Source of the DNA: JAAYUD01 sp041907665
GTDB taxonomy: Bacteria; Bacteroidota; Bacteroidia; Bacteroidales; Bacteroidaceae
Reading direction: 5' to 3'
Length of the DNA: 64,000 bases
Assembly: GCA_041907665.1 (NCBI GenBank)
Contig: JAYRGW010000001.1
Coordinates: forward strand, 1-64,000
Made by a program: the position numbers and the translations under genes
Part shown: in pieces, positions 27,930-37,642 of the stretch
How the letters are laid out: every line of letters begins with the position of its first letter
Position numbering within the stretch: position 1 is the first letter of the stretch
The notes under the pieces: model-generated
The model's database searches: none
Seen by the model: only the letters and a program-made list of their open reading frames with translations
Told to the model about the DNA's origin: nothing

Positions 27930-29396
27930 ATGGAAAGAATAGTCGACTGTTTCCTCCCTTTAAGCGAAGGATATGAGATAATAAAAACTGTTGCATGTTT
28001 GAAGGCGATAAAGATTGTTAACAATATCATATTATTGAAGACTGCTAATCAACAAATCCCTGATGCTTTGAAAGAAATGGGTACGCTTACTATAGATCAT
28101 TTGAAGAGTAGTAAGACGATGCAAACGATCGCAGCGCATAGTCAAATGCGTTATACATTGCTGTACCTGAAAGAAGAATATCTTGAAATGGGTTTATATG
28201 CATTGGAGAGAATGGTTAGCATTGCTCAAGATAGTGCTGCCGGAATGGTGTATGCCGATCATTATAAAGTATCGTTCGATGGATTACAGTCTAAATCTCC
28301 GGTCATCGATTATCAGATGGGTAGTTTACGTGATGATTTTGATTTTGGATCATTACTCCTTTTCCGCACAGAAGCTATGAAGAACGCTGTTGTAAAGATG
28401 AAATTCGACTATCAGGCTGCCGGTTTTTATGATTTACGCCTTAAATTGTCGGAAGAGAATTCTTTAGTCCATATTAATGAATATCTTTATTCCGAGGTTG
28501 AGACAGATAATAGAAAGAGTGGTGAAAAAATATTCGATTATGTCGACCCTCGAAATCGTGCTTCGCAGATTGAGATGGAAAAGGCTTGTACTGAATATCT
28601 AAAAGAAGTAGGTGGCTATTTAGCACCTCATTTCCCAGAAATAAAATTTGATAAAGTACTGTTTGAAAAGGAAGCTTCTGTTATCATTCCTGTTAGAAAT
28701 CGTATTCGTACTATTCGAGATGCTATTCATAGCGCATTGTCACAACAGACAACTTTTGGATACAATGTTATTGTGATTGATAATCATTCCACTGATGGTA
28801 CGACAGAAGCTATACGTGAAATTAATGATGAACGGTTGATACATATTATTCCTGAAAGAAATGATTTGGGCATTGGGGGTTGCTGGAATATGGGTGTTAA
28901 TGACTCTGCTTGTGGAAAATTTGCAATTCAGCTTGATAGCGATGATGTTTATTCAGATGAACATACATTACAGAAAGTAGTTGATGCTTTTTATGAGCAG
29001 AATTGCGCAATGGTAGTTGGTACATATATGTTAACAGATTTGGATAAAAATCCCATTCCTCCCGGAAAGATCGATCATGCAGAATGGACTCCTGAGAATG
29101 GTCGTAACAATGCTCTTCGCATCAATGGCCTCGGTGCTCCTCGTGCTTTTTATACTCCCGTTTTGAGAGAAACAAAATTGCCTAATACTAGCTATGGCGA
29201 AGATTATGCTCTTGGATTGTATATCTCTAGAAGATATCAAATAGGACGTATCTTTGATGTACTCTATTGCTGTCGTCGCTGGGAGGATAATTCGGATGCA
29301 GCTTTGAGCATCGAAAAGACAAATAGCAATAATCTATATAAAGATCGTATTCGTACATGGGAACTTAATGCCCGAATTGCCTTGAACAAAGCATAG
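27930..29396 (+). CDS. Two-domain GT2 glycosyltransferase
   Basis: A 488-residue cytoplasmic protein with no signal or membrane segment. The C-terminal domain (about 240-480) is a clear GT-A family 2 enzyme: ASVIIPVRNRIRTIRDAI, VIVIDNHSTDGTTEAI and the metal-binding LDSDD. The N-terminal 230 residues echo the fold (AGMVYADHYKV, FDFGSLLLFRTEAM) but lack a clear DxD, suggesting a degenerate second GT-A domain. ATG 27930 is preferred to a TTG at 27921. It is directly followed by the DUF4922 gene (4 bp), and the two probably work together. Donor and acceptor are unknown. Confidence 0.8.
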   Translation: MERIVDCFLPLSEGYEIIKTVACLKAIKIVNNIILLKTANQQIPDALKEMGTLTIDHLKSSKTMQTIAAHSQMRYTLLYLKEEYLEMGLYALERMVSIAQDSAAGMVYADHYKVSFDGLQSKSPVIDYQMGSLRDDFDFGSLLLFRTEAMKNAVVKMKFDYQAAGFYDLRLKLSEENSLVHINEYLYSEVETDNRKSGEKIFDYVDPRNRASQIEMEKACTEYLKEVGGYLAPHFPEIKFDKVLFEKEASVIIPVRNRIRTIRDAIHSALSQQTTFGYNVIVIDNHSTDGTTEAIREINDERLIHIIPERNDLGIGGCWNMGVNDSACGKFAIQLDSDDVYSDEHTLQKVVDAFYEQNCAMVVGTYMLTDLDKNPIPPGKIDHAEWTPENGRNNALRINGLGAPRAFYTPVLRETKLPNTSYGEDYALGLYISRRYQIGRIFDVLYCCRRWEDNSDAALSIEKTNSNNLYKDRIRTWELNARIALNKA

Positions 29397-29400
29397 AAAC

Positions 29401-30342
29401 ATGGAAAAGGTAGATTTACTGATAGATAATCAACTTGCTTCTTGGAGTGTAGCGAGCGAAAATTATAGGGCTCTAAGAAATGTTCGTATCAAGGAACTAA
29501 AAGTTGGTAATTTGTTGTACAAAGTACAATTCAACCCTGCACGTATCCTTTCCTCTGCGGCTAAAGTTGATAAGGCCTCACTGCAAGCTCGTAAATGTTT
29601 CTTGTGTGCAGAAAATCGGCCTGCTGAGCAAGAGGGTATCCTCTTTGGGGAACATTATGAGATATTAATTAATCCTTATCCTATTTTCCCGCGTCATCTT
29701 ACTATCCCTGAAGAAAAACATACCCCGCAGCGAATAATCTCTCGGTTTGGAGATATGCTTGACTTGGCCGATTATCTTCAAGGTTTTACTCTATTTTATA
29801 ATGGACCAAAATGTGGGGCCTCTGCTCCTGATCATGCTCACTTTCAGGCAGGCAATAGTGGTTTTATGCCTATCGAAAATGAATGGAGAAAATACAGTAA
29901 AAAACTAATAGGAATAGAAGGAAGCATCTTGTGGCATGTAGATACGATGCCTTGTCCTTTTCTTGTGATCGAGTCAAATAGTAAAGTAGATGCTGAACAT
30001 TTGTTTGGTCTTTATTATCAGTCTTTAGAGCTAAAAGAAACAGAGGAAGAACCGATGATGAATGTACTGGCAATGAAAAATGAAGAAAGTTGGATTGTTT
30101 TGTTATTCCCTAGAAAGAAACATCGTCCGGATTGCTACTTCTCTAAGGGTGAGAATAACATATTGATTAGTCCGGCATCTGTAGATATGGGGGGAGTCTT
30201 TATTACTCCGTTGGAGAAAGACTTTGATAAAATACAAGCATCAGATATAGAGAAAATTATACGGGAAGTATGTCTATCTGCTAATGAACTACATGAAGTA
30301 GAAGAAAAAATAAAAAATAAATATGGAAGAGCCAATAATTAA
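29401..30342 (+). CDS. DUF4922 protein with a HIT-like nucleotidyl phosphorylase motif
   Basis: A 313-residue cytoplasmic protein. GPKCGASAPDHAHFQAG (about residues 138-154) fits the G-x-S-x-x-H-x-H-x-Q motif of the Ap4A phosphorylase/GDP-sugar phosphorylase branch of the HIT superfamily; the middle His would form a nucleotidyl intermediate. INPYPIFPRHLTIPEEKHTPQ upstream matches the usual strand before the HIT core. CFLCAENRP at about residues 61-69 may bind metal. By family logic it would make or split an NDP-sugar or dinucleotide, possibly for the adjacent glycosyltransferase. It overlaps the SpoIID-like gene by 20 bp, so co-translation is likely. Confidence 0.7.
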   Translation: MEKVDLLIDNQLASWSVASENYRALRNVRIKELKVGNLLYKVQFNPARILSSAAKVDKASLQARKCFLCAENRPAEQEGILFGEHYEILINPYPIFPRHLTIPEEKHTPQRIISRFGDMLDLADYLQGFTLFYNGPKCGASAPDHAHFQAGNSGFMPIENEWRKYSKKLIGIEGSILWHVDTMPCPFLVIESNSKVDAEHLFGLYYQSLELKETEEEPMMNVLAMKNEESWIVLLFPRKKHRPDCYFSKGENNILISPASVDMGGVFITPLEKDFDKIQASDIEKIIREVCLSANELHEVEEKIKNKYGRANN

Positions 30343-31630
30343 TGTGGGTGTTTTGACTGCGCCGAAGATTGACTTTATATTGTTGAGCACTTATAATTTC
30401 AATAATGAGGAAGTAAGTGGCCCCCAGACAGTAGAATGCCGGGATGGGAAGATTTTGTGGGCTGGCAAGCTTTATAATGAATTGTTGTTTACACCTCGTT
30501 TTGCTGCAACAGATTCTTTTGAGCTTATTGCCGTAACTATTGGTATTAAATTTCATTGGGAACGTAAAGAAAATCAGCGCTTTTTAGGATCCCTGAAAAT
30601 TATAGTTGATGATAAAGATAAACTAACAGCCATCAATTGCATCTCAATAGAAGATTATCTTACAAGTGTTATTTCTTCAGAGATGAGTGCTACAGCGTCT
30701 TTAGAATTATTGAAAGCACATGCGGTCATTTCTCGCAGTTGGGTATTGTCTAATATTAGTCATCAGAAAGACAGCACTACTTCCGAAATGTGTATTGAAT
30801 CTAAAGACGGCTATGTTAAATGGTATGATCGTCAGGCTCATACCCGTTTTGATGTTTGTGCTGATGACCATTGTCAGCGTTATGAAGGTATCACAAGAAT
30901 TTCGACTCCTACCGTAAAACAAGCTATCGTTTCTACTTACGGTGAAGCTTTAACGTACAAAGGTGAAATCTGTGATGCTCGTTTCTCAAAATGTTGTGGT
31001 GGCATTTTCGAAGAATTCCAAAACTGTTGGGAAAATAAACCTTATTCTTATTTGCATAAAAAAAGAGATAGCTTATCCGTCAACTGGGTGCCGAATCTAA
31101 AAAGAGAAGAAGATGCAGACAAATGGATAAGGTCTACTCCTGACTCTTTTTGTAATACCAAATCAAAGGAAGTATTATCGCAAGTCTTGAATAATTATGA
31201 TCAAGAAACCACCGATTTTTATCGTTGGAAAGTGGACTATAGTCAATCGGAATTGTCATCTATTATTAGAGAAAAGTCGGGTATAGATTTTGGTGATGTT
31301 ATTGACTTGATACCTGTAGAACGTGGAACATCAGGGCGTTTAGTTCGCCTGAAAATTTTGGGAACAAAAAAGACAATGACTATTGGTAAGGAATTGGAAA
31401 TTCGTCGTCTTTTATCTAAATCTCATCTTTATAGTTCGGCATTTGTGGTTGATAAAATTGGAGCCGATGAAAAAGGCGTGCCGGCTAAATTTGTTTTGAC
31501 TGGAGCTGGTTGGGGACATGGTGTCGGTTTATGTCAGATCGGAGCTGCGATGATGGGAGCTCAAGGGTTTACCTATGATGAAATACTGCAGCATTACTTT
31601 AGAGGTGTTCGAATAGAAAAACTGTATTGA
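30323..31630 (+). CDS. SpoIID/LytB-domain protein
   Basis: A 435-residue protein. SpoIID core motifs are ISIEDYLTSVISSEMSATAS (about 107-126), LLKAHAVISRSW and the C-terminal GAGWGHGVGLCQIGAAMM with YDEILQHYFRGV. In spore formers SpoIID is a lytic transglycosylase acting on glycan already stripped of peptides; LytB-type relatives enhance amidases. No convincing signal peptide is seen at the N-terminus (MEEPIINVGVLTAPKIDFIL), so its location is open. Together with the amidase and NamZ genes it suits stepwise degradation of denuded peptidoglycan. The start overlaps the DUF4922 gene. Confidence 0.88.
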   Translation: MEEPIINVGVLTAPKIDFILLSTYNFNNEEVSGPQTVECRDGKILWAGKLYNELLFTPRFAATDSFELIAVTIGIKFHWERKENQRFLGSLKIIVDDKDKLTAINCISIEDYLTSVISSEMSATASLELLKAHAVISRSWVLSNISHQKDSTTSEMCIESKDGYVKWYDRQAHTRFDVCADDHCQRYEGITRISTPTVKQAIVSTYGEALTYKGEICDARFSKCCGGIFEEFQNCWENKPYSYLHKKRDSLSVNWVPNLKREEDADKWIRSTPDSFCNTKSKEVLSQVLNNYDQETTDFYRWKVDYSQSELSSIIREKSGIDFGDVIDLIPVERGTSGRLVRLKILGTKKTMTIGKELEIRRLLSKSHLYSSAFVVDKIGADEKGVPAKFVLTGAGWGHGVGLCQIGAAMMGAQGFTYDEILQHYFRGVRIEKLY

Positions 31631-31632
31631 TT

Positions 31633-33525
31633 ATGGAAAATAAGAAGATTTCTCCTTGGGCTTGGATCCCTACTTTGTATTTTGCAGAAGGCTTGCCTTA
31701 TGTGGCTGTAATGACAATCTCTGTGATGATGTATAAAAGGTTGGGTATCTCCAATACGGATATTGCATTGTATACAGGTTGGTTGTATTTGCCATGGGTT
31801 ATTAAACCATTTTGGAGTCCTTTTGTTGATATTATAAGAACAAAGCGTTGGTGGATTCTGACAATGCAATGGATATTGGCTATTGCTTTAGCCGGTGTTG
31901 CCTTTTCTATACCCACGCCTTTCTTTTTTCAACTGACGCTTGCTTTCTTTTGGGTTGTTGGGTTTACTTCTGCTACTCATGATATTGCAGCTGATGGATT
32001 TTACATGCATGCGTTAGATGAACATGATCAATCTCTTTATGTTGGTATTCGTAGTACTTTTTATAGGGTAGCAACTTTAGTAGGTCAAGGACTTCTTGTT
32101 ATTATAGCAGGATTGATTGAAACCAATTCAGGATTGCCACCTGCTCGACTTCAGATAAATGCCGATCCTGCTGTTGTTAACCAAACCTGTACATTACCAG
32201 TTTATGCAAATCCTATTGATACAACAGGAGAAATGCATTTTGTTTATACAAATTCTGTTGTTGATGTAGGAACCAAAGCTCCTAAAACAATAGTAGCCAC
32301 TTCTAAGGGCGATAAAACGGCTTACGCTGATTATTCAAAAGCCATGTTTGACTCTGTGAAACATCTAAATGAGCAAAATGGTTTTGTCTCTGCAATTAAA
32401 ACGACTGCTGTTTCAAAATCGGCGGATGATGGGAAGGGAACTTTGTTTAGTTGGTTAAAAGGTCATTTTGGTGAAGAATATACAGTATCCGATCAATCAA
32501 ATAGCATTTTAGTTGTTGGTGTTCGGCTGAATAAGAAACCTGAATCGAATAAGACAATTGTCCTTGTCGTTACAAATAAATCTGGAGACAAGAGCATTAA
32601 ATTGGAGCAGGACAAATTATCCACTCGTTTTGAATTTAATGAAAAAAACTGGAATAAAACAGCATATCTCTATTTTGAAATCGATCATAAATTGTCGACA
32701 AAAGCTTCTGCAACCTTTGAAGGTGCTTCAGGTAATATTCCATTTGCTTGGCTTGTTGCTATAGGAGTTCTTTCACTCTTTTTCTTTGTAGTAGTCGTTT
32801 ATCATAGTTGGGCTTTGCCACGTCCGAAAAGTGACAATGACCGTGAGGTGCTTACTGCTTCGCAGATATTTCATGACTTCTTCGGAACTTTTGGGTCTTT
32901 CTTTACTAAAAAGCAGATTTGGATTGCCATTCTTTTTATGCTACTCTATCGCTTGCCCGAATCACAGCTTGTTAAACTTATTCAGCCTTTCTTGGTCGAT
33001 CCCGTAGATAAGGGAGGGTTAGGGTTGACTACCGGAGAAGTAGGATTGGTATACGGAACATTCGGTATTATCGGTTTGACTATTGGTGGTATTATTGGTG
33101 GAATTGTTGCAGCAAAAGGCGGACTGAAGAAATGGTTATGGCCAATGGCTTGGAGTATGTCATTGACTTGTCTTACTTTTGTCTATCTAAGCTATTTTCA
33201 GAATCATTCATTACTGGTAGTCAATATTTGTGTTTTTATTGAACAGTTTGGGTATGGTTTTGGCTTTACTGCATATATGCTCTATTTGATATATTTCTCG
33301 GAAGGAGAACATAAGACGGCTCATTATGCAATTTGTACTGGCTTTATGGCCTTAGGGATGATGCTTCCGGGAATGGCTGCTGGCTGGCTACAAGAAGCAA
33401 TCGGTTATCGACACTTTTTTGTATGGACTATGATTTGCTGTGCAGCAACAATTACAGTTTGTGCATTTGTCAAGATAGATCCTTCGTTCGGTAAGAAAAA
33501 TAAATTGGAAGATAAGCAATCTTAA
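31633..33525 (+). CDS. ampG: AmpG-like muropeptide permease with a large inserted periplasmic domain
   Basis: A 630-residue MFS transporter. The N-terminus WIPTLYFAEGLPYVAVMTIS and TGWLYLPWVIKPFWSPFVD are AmpG hallmarks; AmpG imports GlcNAc-anhydroMurNAc muropeptides by proton symport. Five helices precede about residue 160. An insertion of roughly 200 residues (about 165-365) follows, and the remaining helices resume at IPFAWLVAIGVLSLFFFVVV. Topology places the insertion in the periplasm. Its second half (KSIKLEQDKLSTRFEFNEKN) has a beta-sandwich look. Usual AmpG proteins are shorter and lack this block. ATG 31633 is chosen; an upstream TTG overlaps the previous stop. Confidence 0.85.
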   Translation: MENKKISPWAWIPTLYFAEGLPYVAVMTISVMMYKRLGISNTDIALYTGWLYLPWVIKPFWSPFVDIIRTKRWWILTMQWILAIALAGVAFSIPTPFFFQLTLAFFWVVGFTSATHDIAADGFYMHALDEHDQSLYVGIRSTFYRVATLVGQGLLVIIAGLIETNSGLPPARLQINADPAVVNQTCTLPVYANPIDTTGEMHFVYTNSVVDVGTKAPKTIVATSKGDKTAYADYSKAMFDSVKHLNEQNGFVSAIKTTAVSKSADDGKGTLFSWLKGHFGEEYTVSDQSNSILVVGVRLNKKPESNKTIVLVVTNKSGDKSIKLEQDKLSTRFEFNEKNWNKTAYLYFEIDHKLSTKASATFEGASGNIPFAWLVAIGVLSLFFFVVVVYHSWALPRPKSDNDREVLTASQIFHDFFGTFGSFFTKKQIWIAILFMLLYRLPESQLVKLIQPFLVDPVDKGGLGLTTGEVGLVYGTFGIIGLTIGGIIGGIVAAKGGLKKWLWPMAWSMSLTCLTFVYLSYFQNHSLLVVNICVFIEQFGYGFGFTAYMLYLIYFSEGEHKTAHYAICTGFMALGMMLPGMAAGWLQEAIGYRHFFVWTMICCAATITVCAFVKIDPSFGKKNKLEDKQS

Positions 33526-33537
33526 AATATTGAAAAG

Positions 33538-34770
33538 ATGAAACGAGTATTATTTGTCATATATTGTATTTTTGCTATATGCTCTGTGCAAGCTCAGAAA
33601 GTCCGTGTCAAAACGGGAATTGAGATGTTGAAGGAACAGAATTTTAAATGTTTGGAAGGAAAGCGTGTAGGTTTGGTTACTAATCCTTCTGGAGTAGATA
33701 ATGGGTTAAGGTCCGATATAGATATTCTTCACGAAGCTCCAAATGTAAAACTAGTAGCATTATTTGGTCCTGAACATGGGGTTAGAGGAGATGCTCATGC
33801 GGGTGATGCGGTCAAAAATGATTCAGATGCTACCACAGGGCTTCCCGTATATTCGCTGTATGGTAAAAATCGTAAGCCTACTTCTGAAATGCTTAAGGGA
33901 ATTGATGTTTTAGTGTATGATATTCAAGATATAGGTTGTCGATCTTATACTTTCATTAGTACTTTGGGAAATATTATGGAAGCGGCTGCGGCAAATAATA
34001 TAGAAGTAATTGTGTTAGATCGCCCCAATCCTATTGGAGGAGAAAAAGTAGAAGGCAATATAACTGAGGATGATTGTCTCTCTTTTGTGAGTAATTTCAA
34101 AATACCTTATTTATATGGCCTGACTTGTGGTGAGTTGGCATTAATGCTCAATGGTGAACACATGTTGCAAGGGCAGTGTAATCTAAAGGTTATTAAGATG
34201 AAAGGTTGGAAACGTCGGATGACTTATGAAGAAACAGGCCTTCAATGGGTTCCGGCTTCTCCTCATATTCCTCAACCTATATCTGCTGTTTTTTATCCCG
34301 TATCTGGTATAATAGGTGAACTTGAAGGATTGTCTATTGGAGTAGGATATACCATACCTTTTCAGTTGTTTGCTACTCCCTGGGCCGATGCCATTGGTTT
34401 GACTCGCAATTTGAATGCTCTCCATCTACCTGGCGTTATCTTCCGCCCCATCTATTTTACACCGTTTTATGCGGCAGGCAAAGGTGAAAAGATGCAAGGA
34501 GTACAGGTTTATCTTACCGACTATAAGAAAGCTTCGCTTTGTGAAATTCAATTTTATGTAATTCAGGAAATGTATAAACTTTATCCTGATCATGATATCT
34601 TTAGTTCCGAAAAAGCTGACCGTCTTAATATGTTTGATAAAGTGTGTGGCTCTAAACAGATTCGTTTGCTATTTTGCAAAAGACATTCTTGGAGTGATGT
34701 TAAGAGTTATTGGGATAAAGATGCCAATTCTTTCCGTATTCTTTCTAAGAAGTATTATTTATATAAATAG
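33538..34770 (+). CDS. NamZ-type exo-beta-N-acetylmuramidase (DUF1343, GH171), copy 2
   Basis: A 410-residue secreted protein with signal peptide MKRVLFVIYCIFAICSVQAQ. It keeps the family motifs FGPEHGVRGDAHAGD, DIQDIGCRSYTFI, LDRPNPIGG and GVGYTIPFQLF. Relative to copy 1 it is longer and differs near the active-site region (AGD for AGE; GVGYT for GRGTT). Two diverged copies in one operon suggest different chain ends or different linkage neighbours as substrates. It lies 12 bp after ampG and 5 bp before the FAD/Fe-S oxidoreductase gene. Confidence 0.88.
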   Translation: MKRVLFVIYCIFAICSVQAQKVRVKTGIEMLKEQNFKCLEGKRVGLVTNPSGVDNGLRSDIDILHEAPNVKLVALFGPEHGVRGDAHAGDAVKNDSDATTGLPVYSLYGKNRKPTSEMLKGIDVLVYDIQDIGCRSYTFISTLGNIMEAAAANNIEVIVLDRPNPIGGEKVEGNITEDDCLSFVSNFKIPYLYGLTCGELALMLNGEHMLQGQCNLKVIKMKGWKRRMTYEETGLQWVPASPHIPQPISAVFYPVSGIIGELEGLSIGVGYTIPFQLFATPWADAIGLTRNLNALHLPGVIFRPIYFTPFYAAGKGEKMQGVQVYLTDYKKASLCEIQFYVIQEMYKLYPDHDIFSSEKADRLNMFDKVCGSKQIRLLFCKRHSWSDVKSYWDKDANSFRILSKKYYLYK

Positions 34771-34775
34771 TTGAT

Positions 34776-37628
34776 ATGAAAGCCGAAAATCCAGAATATA
34801 ATCGGTTCGTTAATGAAATATTAAAATATATTCCAGAAGATCGAATTTATACTGACGAACTGAGGCGATTGGCTTGGGGGACCGATGCTAGTTTCTATCG
34901 TCTCATTCCGCAAGTTGTTGTTCGTTCAGAAAACGAACAAGATGTTGCAAATATATTGAAAATTGCTTCGTGTTATAGATTGCCGGTAACTTTTCGTGCT
35001 GCGGGGACGAGTCTTTCGGGCCAATCTATTACTAATTCGATATTAGTTGTTGCAGGTAAACATTGGGAAAATTATAGCATATCAGAAAATCACGAATATA
35101 TTACGTTGCAACCTGGGGTCATTGGTCAGCATGTTAATCAAGTATTGGCACCATTAGGACGGAAGTTTGCTCCAGATCCTGCATCTGTCAACAGTGCTAT
35201 GGTTGGTGGTATTGTGATGAATAATGCTTCTGGTATGAGTTGTGGTACTCATGCCAACAGTGATAAAGAACTGACGTCGGCACGTATGGTTTTAGCTGAT
35301 GGTGCAGTGCTCGATACTGGAAGTGAAATAAGCCGCAATGCTTTTATTGGTTCTCATCCTGAGTTTATCAAAGAAATAGAGCGAATGCGTGATGAGGTCC
35401 TTGCAGACAAAGAGTTTGCAGATCGTATCAAATATAAATATTCTATCAAGAACGTTACAGGGCTCAATATACGTCCGTTTATTGCCTACTCGGATCCTTT
35501 TGATATTATAGCTCATTTGTTGGTCGGCTCTGAAGGAACATTGGCTTTCTTAAGCGAAGTGACAATGAAAACTGCTCCAGTATATCCTTATCGAGCAAGC
35601 GCTCTCATTTACTTTAATGATATCAGAGAAGCAACTACTGCTGTAGTTGCAATGAAAAAATTGAAAGTGTCTGCTGCTGAGTTGCTGGATAAGAGATCTC
35701 TGGCATCTGTCAATGATACGACAGGTGAAGGGCTGACTGCAATTCTCACTGAAACGGAGGCACTTTCTGAAATGGAATTAGATGCTAATATATCAGCTAT
35801 TGAAAAAGCGCTTGAACCTTATCCAACTTTTAAACCTTTCCATTTCACAAACGATCCTGCAGAGTATTCTAAATATTGGGCTATTAGGTCGGGAGTATTT
35901 CCCGCTGTAGGTGGTATGAGAAAGAAGGGTACTACCTGTTTGATCGAAGATATTGCATTTCATATTGCCGATTTACCTGATGCTACTGCTCAACTATCCG
36001 ATTTGTTAGATAGGCATGGGTACGATGATTCTTGTATTTATGGTCATGCTTTAGAAGGTAATTTCCATTTTATTATCAATCAATCATTCGATAACGATAG
36101 TGAGGTGAAACGCTATGAGGCGCTCATTGACGATGTCGTAAAAATGGTGGTCGAAAAATATGATGGCTCTTTGAAGGCCGAACATGGTACTGGCCGCAAT
36201 ATGGCACCTTTTGTTAAGTATGAATGGGGTGACAAAGCATATTCTCTTATGCTACGCATCAAACATCTTTTCGACCCAAATGGATTAATTAATCCTGGCG
36301 TTATATTCAATGATGACCAGAAATGCCACTTAAAGCATTTTAAGCCATTGCCAGTGATGAGGCCCGAAGGAGAACTTGATGAAGAGTCGGAGCAGATCTA
36401 TGATAAGCTTAATAAATGTATCGAGTGTGGCTTTTGCGAAGTAAATTGCCTCACATGTGGTTTTTCTCTTTCTTCACGTACTCGAATTGTTTTGCAACGT
36501 GAATTATCGCGGTTAAAGCAAACCGGAGAAGATCCTAAGCGTCTTAAAACACTCACTGATCAATATCGTTATCTTGGCAATCAAACTTGTGCCGGCGATG
36601 GACTTTGCTCAATGTCTTGTCCAATGGGCATTAACGTTGCTGATTTAACCCATGAAGTACGTCGAGCTTCATTGCCTTCGTCTAGTGTAGGGTATCATCT
36701 TGGAAAGTATGTTGCTAATCATTTCTCAAATGTAAAATCGGTTATGCGTGTCGGCCTAAATTGTGCCGATGGCGCGCATCATTTGATTGGAACAAATGGC
36801 ATGAACTGGTTTGGAAAAGAATTTCACAATACTTTTGGGCTTCCTCTTTGGACTCCTTCTATCCCCAAAGGATATAAGATACCTAAGATACAGCAAAAGG
36901 TTGAGCCTTTGAAAGTTGTTTATTTTCCTAGTTGTATCAATCAGACAATGGGATTGGCCAGTAAGTCTCCCGTTCGTCGTCCTTTAGCCGAAGAAATGGT
37001 TGCTTTACTTCAAAAAGCGGGTTATGAAGTTATATTCCCTAAAGAGATGGATAGTCTTTGTTGTGGAACAATATGGGAGAGTAAAGGAATGCCTGATGTT
37101 GCCGATCGTAAGACTGCTGATTTGGAAGCATCATTATGGGCTGCTTCAGAAGAAGGGAAATATCCCATTCTTTGCGATCAAAGTCCTTGCTTGCATCGGA
37201 TGAAAAAGAAAATTACTAAGATGAAGCTTTACGAACCAGTAGAGTTTATTTATACGTATTTACTGGACAAATTGATGTTTACACAGATAGATCGTCCTAT
37301 TGCAGTACATATTACATGCTCTACTCGCTTAATGGGTGTTGAAGATATGTTGATAGATTTGGCCAAACGCTGTTCTTCGCATGTATTGATTCCCGAAGGG
37401 GTGGGGTGCTGTGGTTTTGCAGGCGATAAAGGATTTACTCAGCCCGAGGTCAATGCTTATGCGTTGCGTAAATTACGCCCTCAAATAGAAAAAGAAAAAA
37501 TAGTGACAGGCTATAGCAATAGTAGAACGTGTGAAATCGGTTTGACGACAAATTCAGGCATTCCGTATATTTCTATCATTTATCTGGTTAATGAATGTAC
37601 TAGGCCTATGAAAGGTGATAATAATTAA
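34776..37628 (+). CDS. FAD-linked Fe-S oxidoreductase, probable D-lactate dehydrogenase
   Basis: A 950-residue protein with three parts. The first is an FAD-binding domain of the GlcD/Dld type (about 40-270; VTFRAAGTSLSGQSI, GGIVMNNASGMSCGTHANS) with its FAD-oxidase C-terminal domain (about 270-520; YGHALEGNFHF, KAEHGTGRN). The second is a ferredoxin-like pair (CIECGFCEVNC; CAGDGLCSMSCPMG, about 548-620). The third is a cysteine-rich region with two CCG motifs (CCGTIWESKG, CCGFAGDKG) as in LutA/GlpC. Such proteins oxidise D-2-hydroxy acids and pass electrons to quinones. MurQ, four genes downstream, releases D-lactate from MurNAc-6-P, so D-lactate is the likeliest substrate; D-2-hydroxyglutarate is the main alternative. 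Confidence 0.85.
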   Translation: MKAENPEYNRFVNEILKYIPEDRIYTDELRRLAWGTDASFYRLIPQVVVRSENEQDVANILKIASCYRLPVTFRAAGTSLSGQSITNSILVVAGKHWENYSISENHEYITLQPGVIGQHVNQVLAPLGRKFAPDPASVNSAMVGGIVMNNASGMSCGTHANSDKELTSARMVLADGAVLDTGSEISRNAFIGSHPEFIKEIERMRDEVLADKEFADRIKYKYSIKNVTGLNIRPFIAYSDPFDIIAHLLVGSEGTLAFLSEVTMKTAPVYPYRASALIYFNDIREATTAVVAMKKLKVSAAELLDKRSLASVNDTTGEGLTAILTETEALSEMELDANISAIEKALEPYPTFKPFHFTNDPAEYSKYWAIRSGVFPAVGGMRKKGTTCLIEDIAFHIADLPDATAQLSDLLDRHGYDDSCIYGHALEGNFHFIINQSFDNDSEVKRYEALIDDVVKMVVEKYDGSLKAEHGTGRNMAPFVKYEWGDKAYSLMLRIKHLFDPNGLINPGVIFNDDQKCHLKHFKPLPVMRPEGELDEESEQIYDKLNKCIECGFCEVNCLTCGFSLSSRTRIVLQRELSRLKQTGEDPKRLKTLTDQYRYLGNQTCAGDGLCSMSCPMGINVADLTHEVRRASLPSSSVGYHLGKYVANHFSNVKSVMRVGLNCADGAHHLIGTNGMNWFGKEFHNTFGLPLWTPSIPKGYKIPKIQQKVEPLKVVYFPSCINQTMGLASKSPVRRPLAEEMVALLQKAGYEVIFPKEMDSLCCGTIWESKGMPDVADRKTADLEASLWAASEEGKYPILCDQSPCLHRMKKKITKMKLYEPVEFIYTYLLDKLMFTQIDRPIAVHITCSTRLMGVEDMLIDLAKRCSSHVLIPEGVGCCGFAGDKGFTQPEVNAYALRKLRPQIEKEKIVTGYSNSRTCEIGLTTNSGIPYISIIYLVNECTRPMKGDNN

Positions 37629-37642
37629 ATAATATATTGATA

